DNA of 7,047 nt from Proteobacteria bacterium UBA4575 (GTDB lineage Bacteria > Pseudomonadota > Gammaproteobacteria > UBA4575): the NCBI GenBank assembly GCA_002386945.1, contig DGKH01000065.1, forward strand, positions 1-7,047, given 5' to 3'. Each line of letters starts with the position of its first letter. The stretch's first letter is position 1. This document shows positions 7,023 through 7,047 of this stretch, in pieces. A program made the translations under genes and the position numbers. The notes below the pieces were generated by a model that worked only from the letters and a program-made list of their open reading frames with translations, was not told the origin of the DNA and searched no databases.

Positions 7023-7047
7023 AAAATATAATAGGGATACGAGGTAT

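Noticed and set aside
7028..7033. TATTAT as a -10 box for ybiT on the minus strand
   Set aside because: Transcription would start about at the ribosome site, and the -35 region lies beyond the window, so the promoter cannot be judged.

Overview
The window most likely comes from a gammaproteobacterium with moderately AT-leaning DNA. The basis is two minus-strand housekeeping genes that I recognise from memory of the E. coli proteins: a 530-residue YbiT-type ABC-F ATPase of the same length as E. coli YbiT, and a YaiI/UPF0178 (DUF188) protein. I cannot fix a genus. The window is densely coding, with no gap of 300 bases or more.

Left and centre (32-4911, plus strand): five tightly packed genes read as one operon. 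In order they are: (1) an inner-membrane-anchored protein with five PEGA-like repeats and a C-terminal SUMF1/FGE-sulfatase fold that lacks the catalytic cysteines; (2) a 40-residue single-span membrane peptide; (3) a MotA/TolQ/ExbB-family channel protein with four predicted membrane spans; (4) and (5) two paralogous proteins, each with one N-terminal membrane span, a long helical/coiled-coil stalk and a C-terminal von Willebrand factor A (VWA) domain with a MIDAS metal site. Genes 2/3 and 4/5 overlap (TAATG and ATGA junctions). The first bases of the window probably belong to an upstream gene, so the operon may begin outside it.

The notable point is how genes 3-5 fit together. The membrane spans of both VWA proteins look like the ExbD/TolR span: an F-(I/L)-D-I core with the Asp where ExbD, TolR and MotB carry their proton- or ion-linked Asp. 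Next to an ExbB/TolQ/MotA-type protein, this suggests an ion-driven 5:2-type motor whose usual peptidoglycan-binding or TonB-linked periplasmic part is replaced by two different VWA heads, with the PEGA/SUMF1 protein and the small peptide as likely periplasmic or membrane partners. I know of no characterised system with exactly this gene set, but could not search for one. The function is unknown.

Right (4941-7010, minus strand): the ybiT-like and yaiI-like genes converge on the operon and are 18 bases apart, so they are probably cotranscribed. A 7-bp inverted repeat lies in the convergent junction and may act as a weak terminator. This part looks like ordinary core genome.
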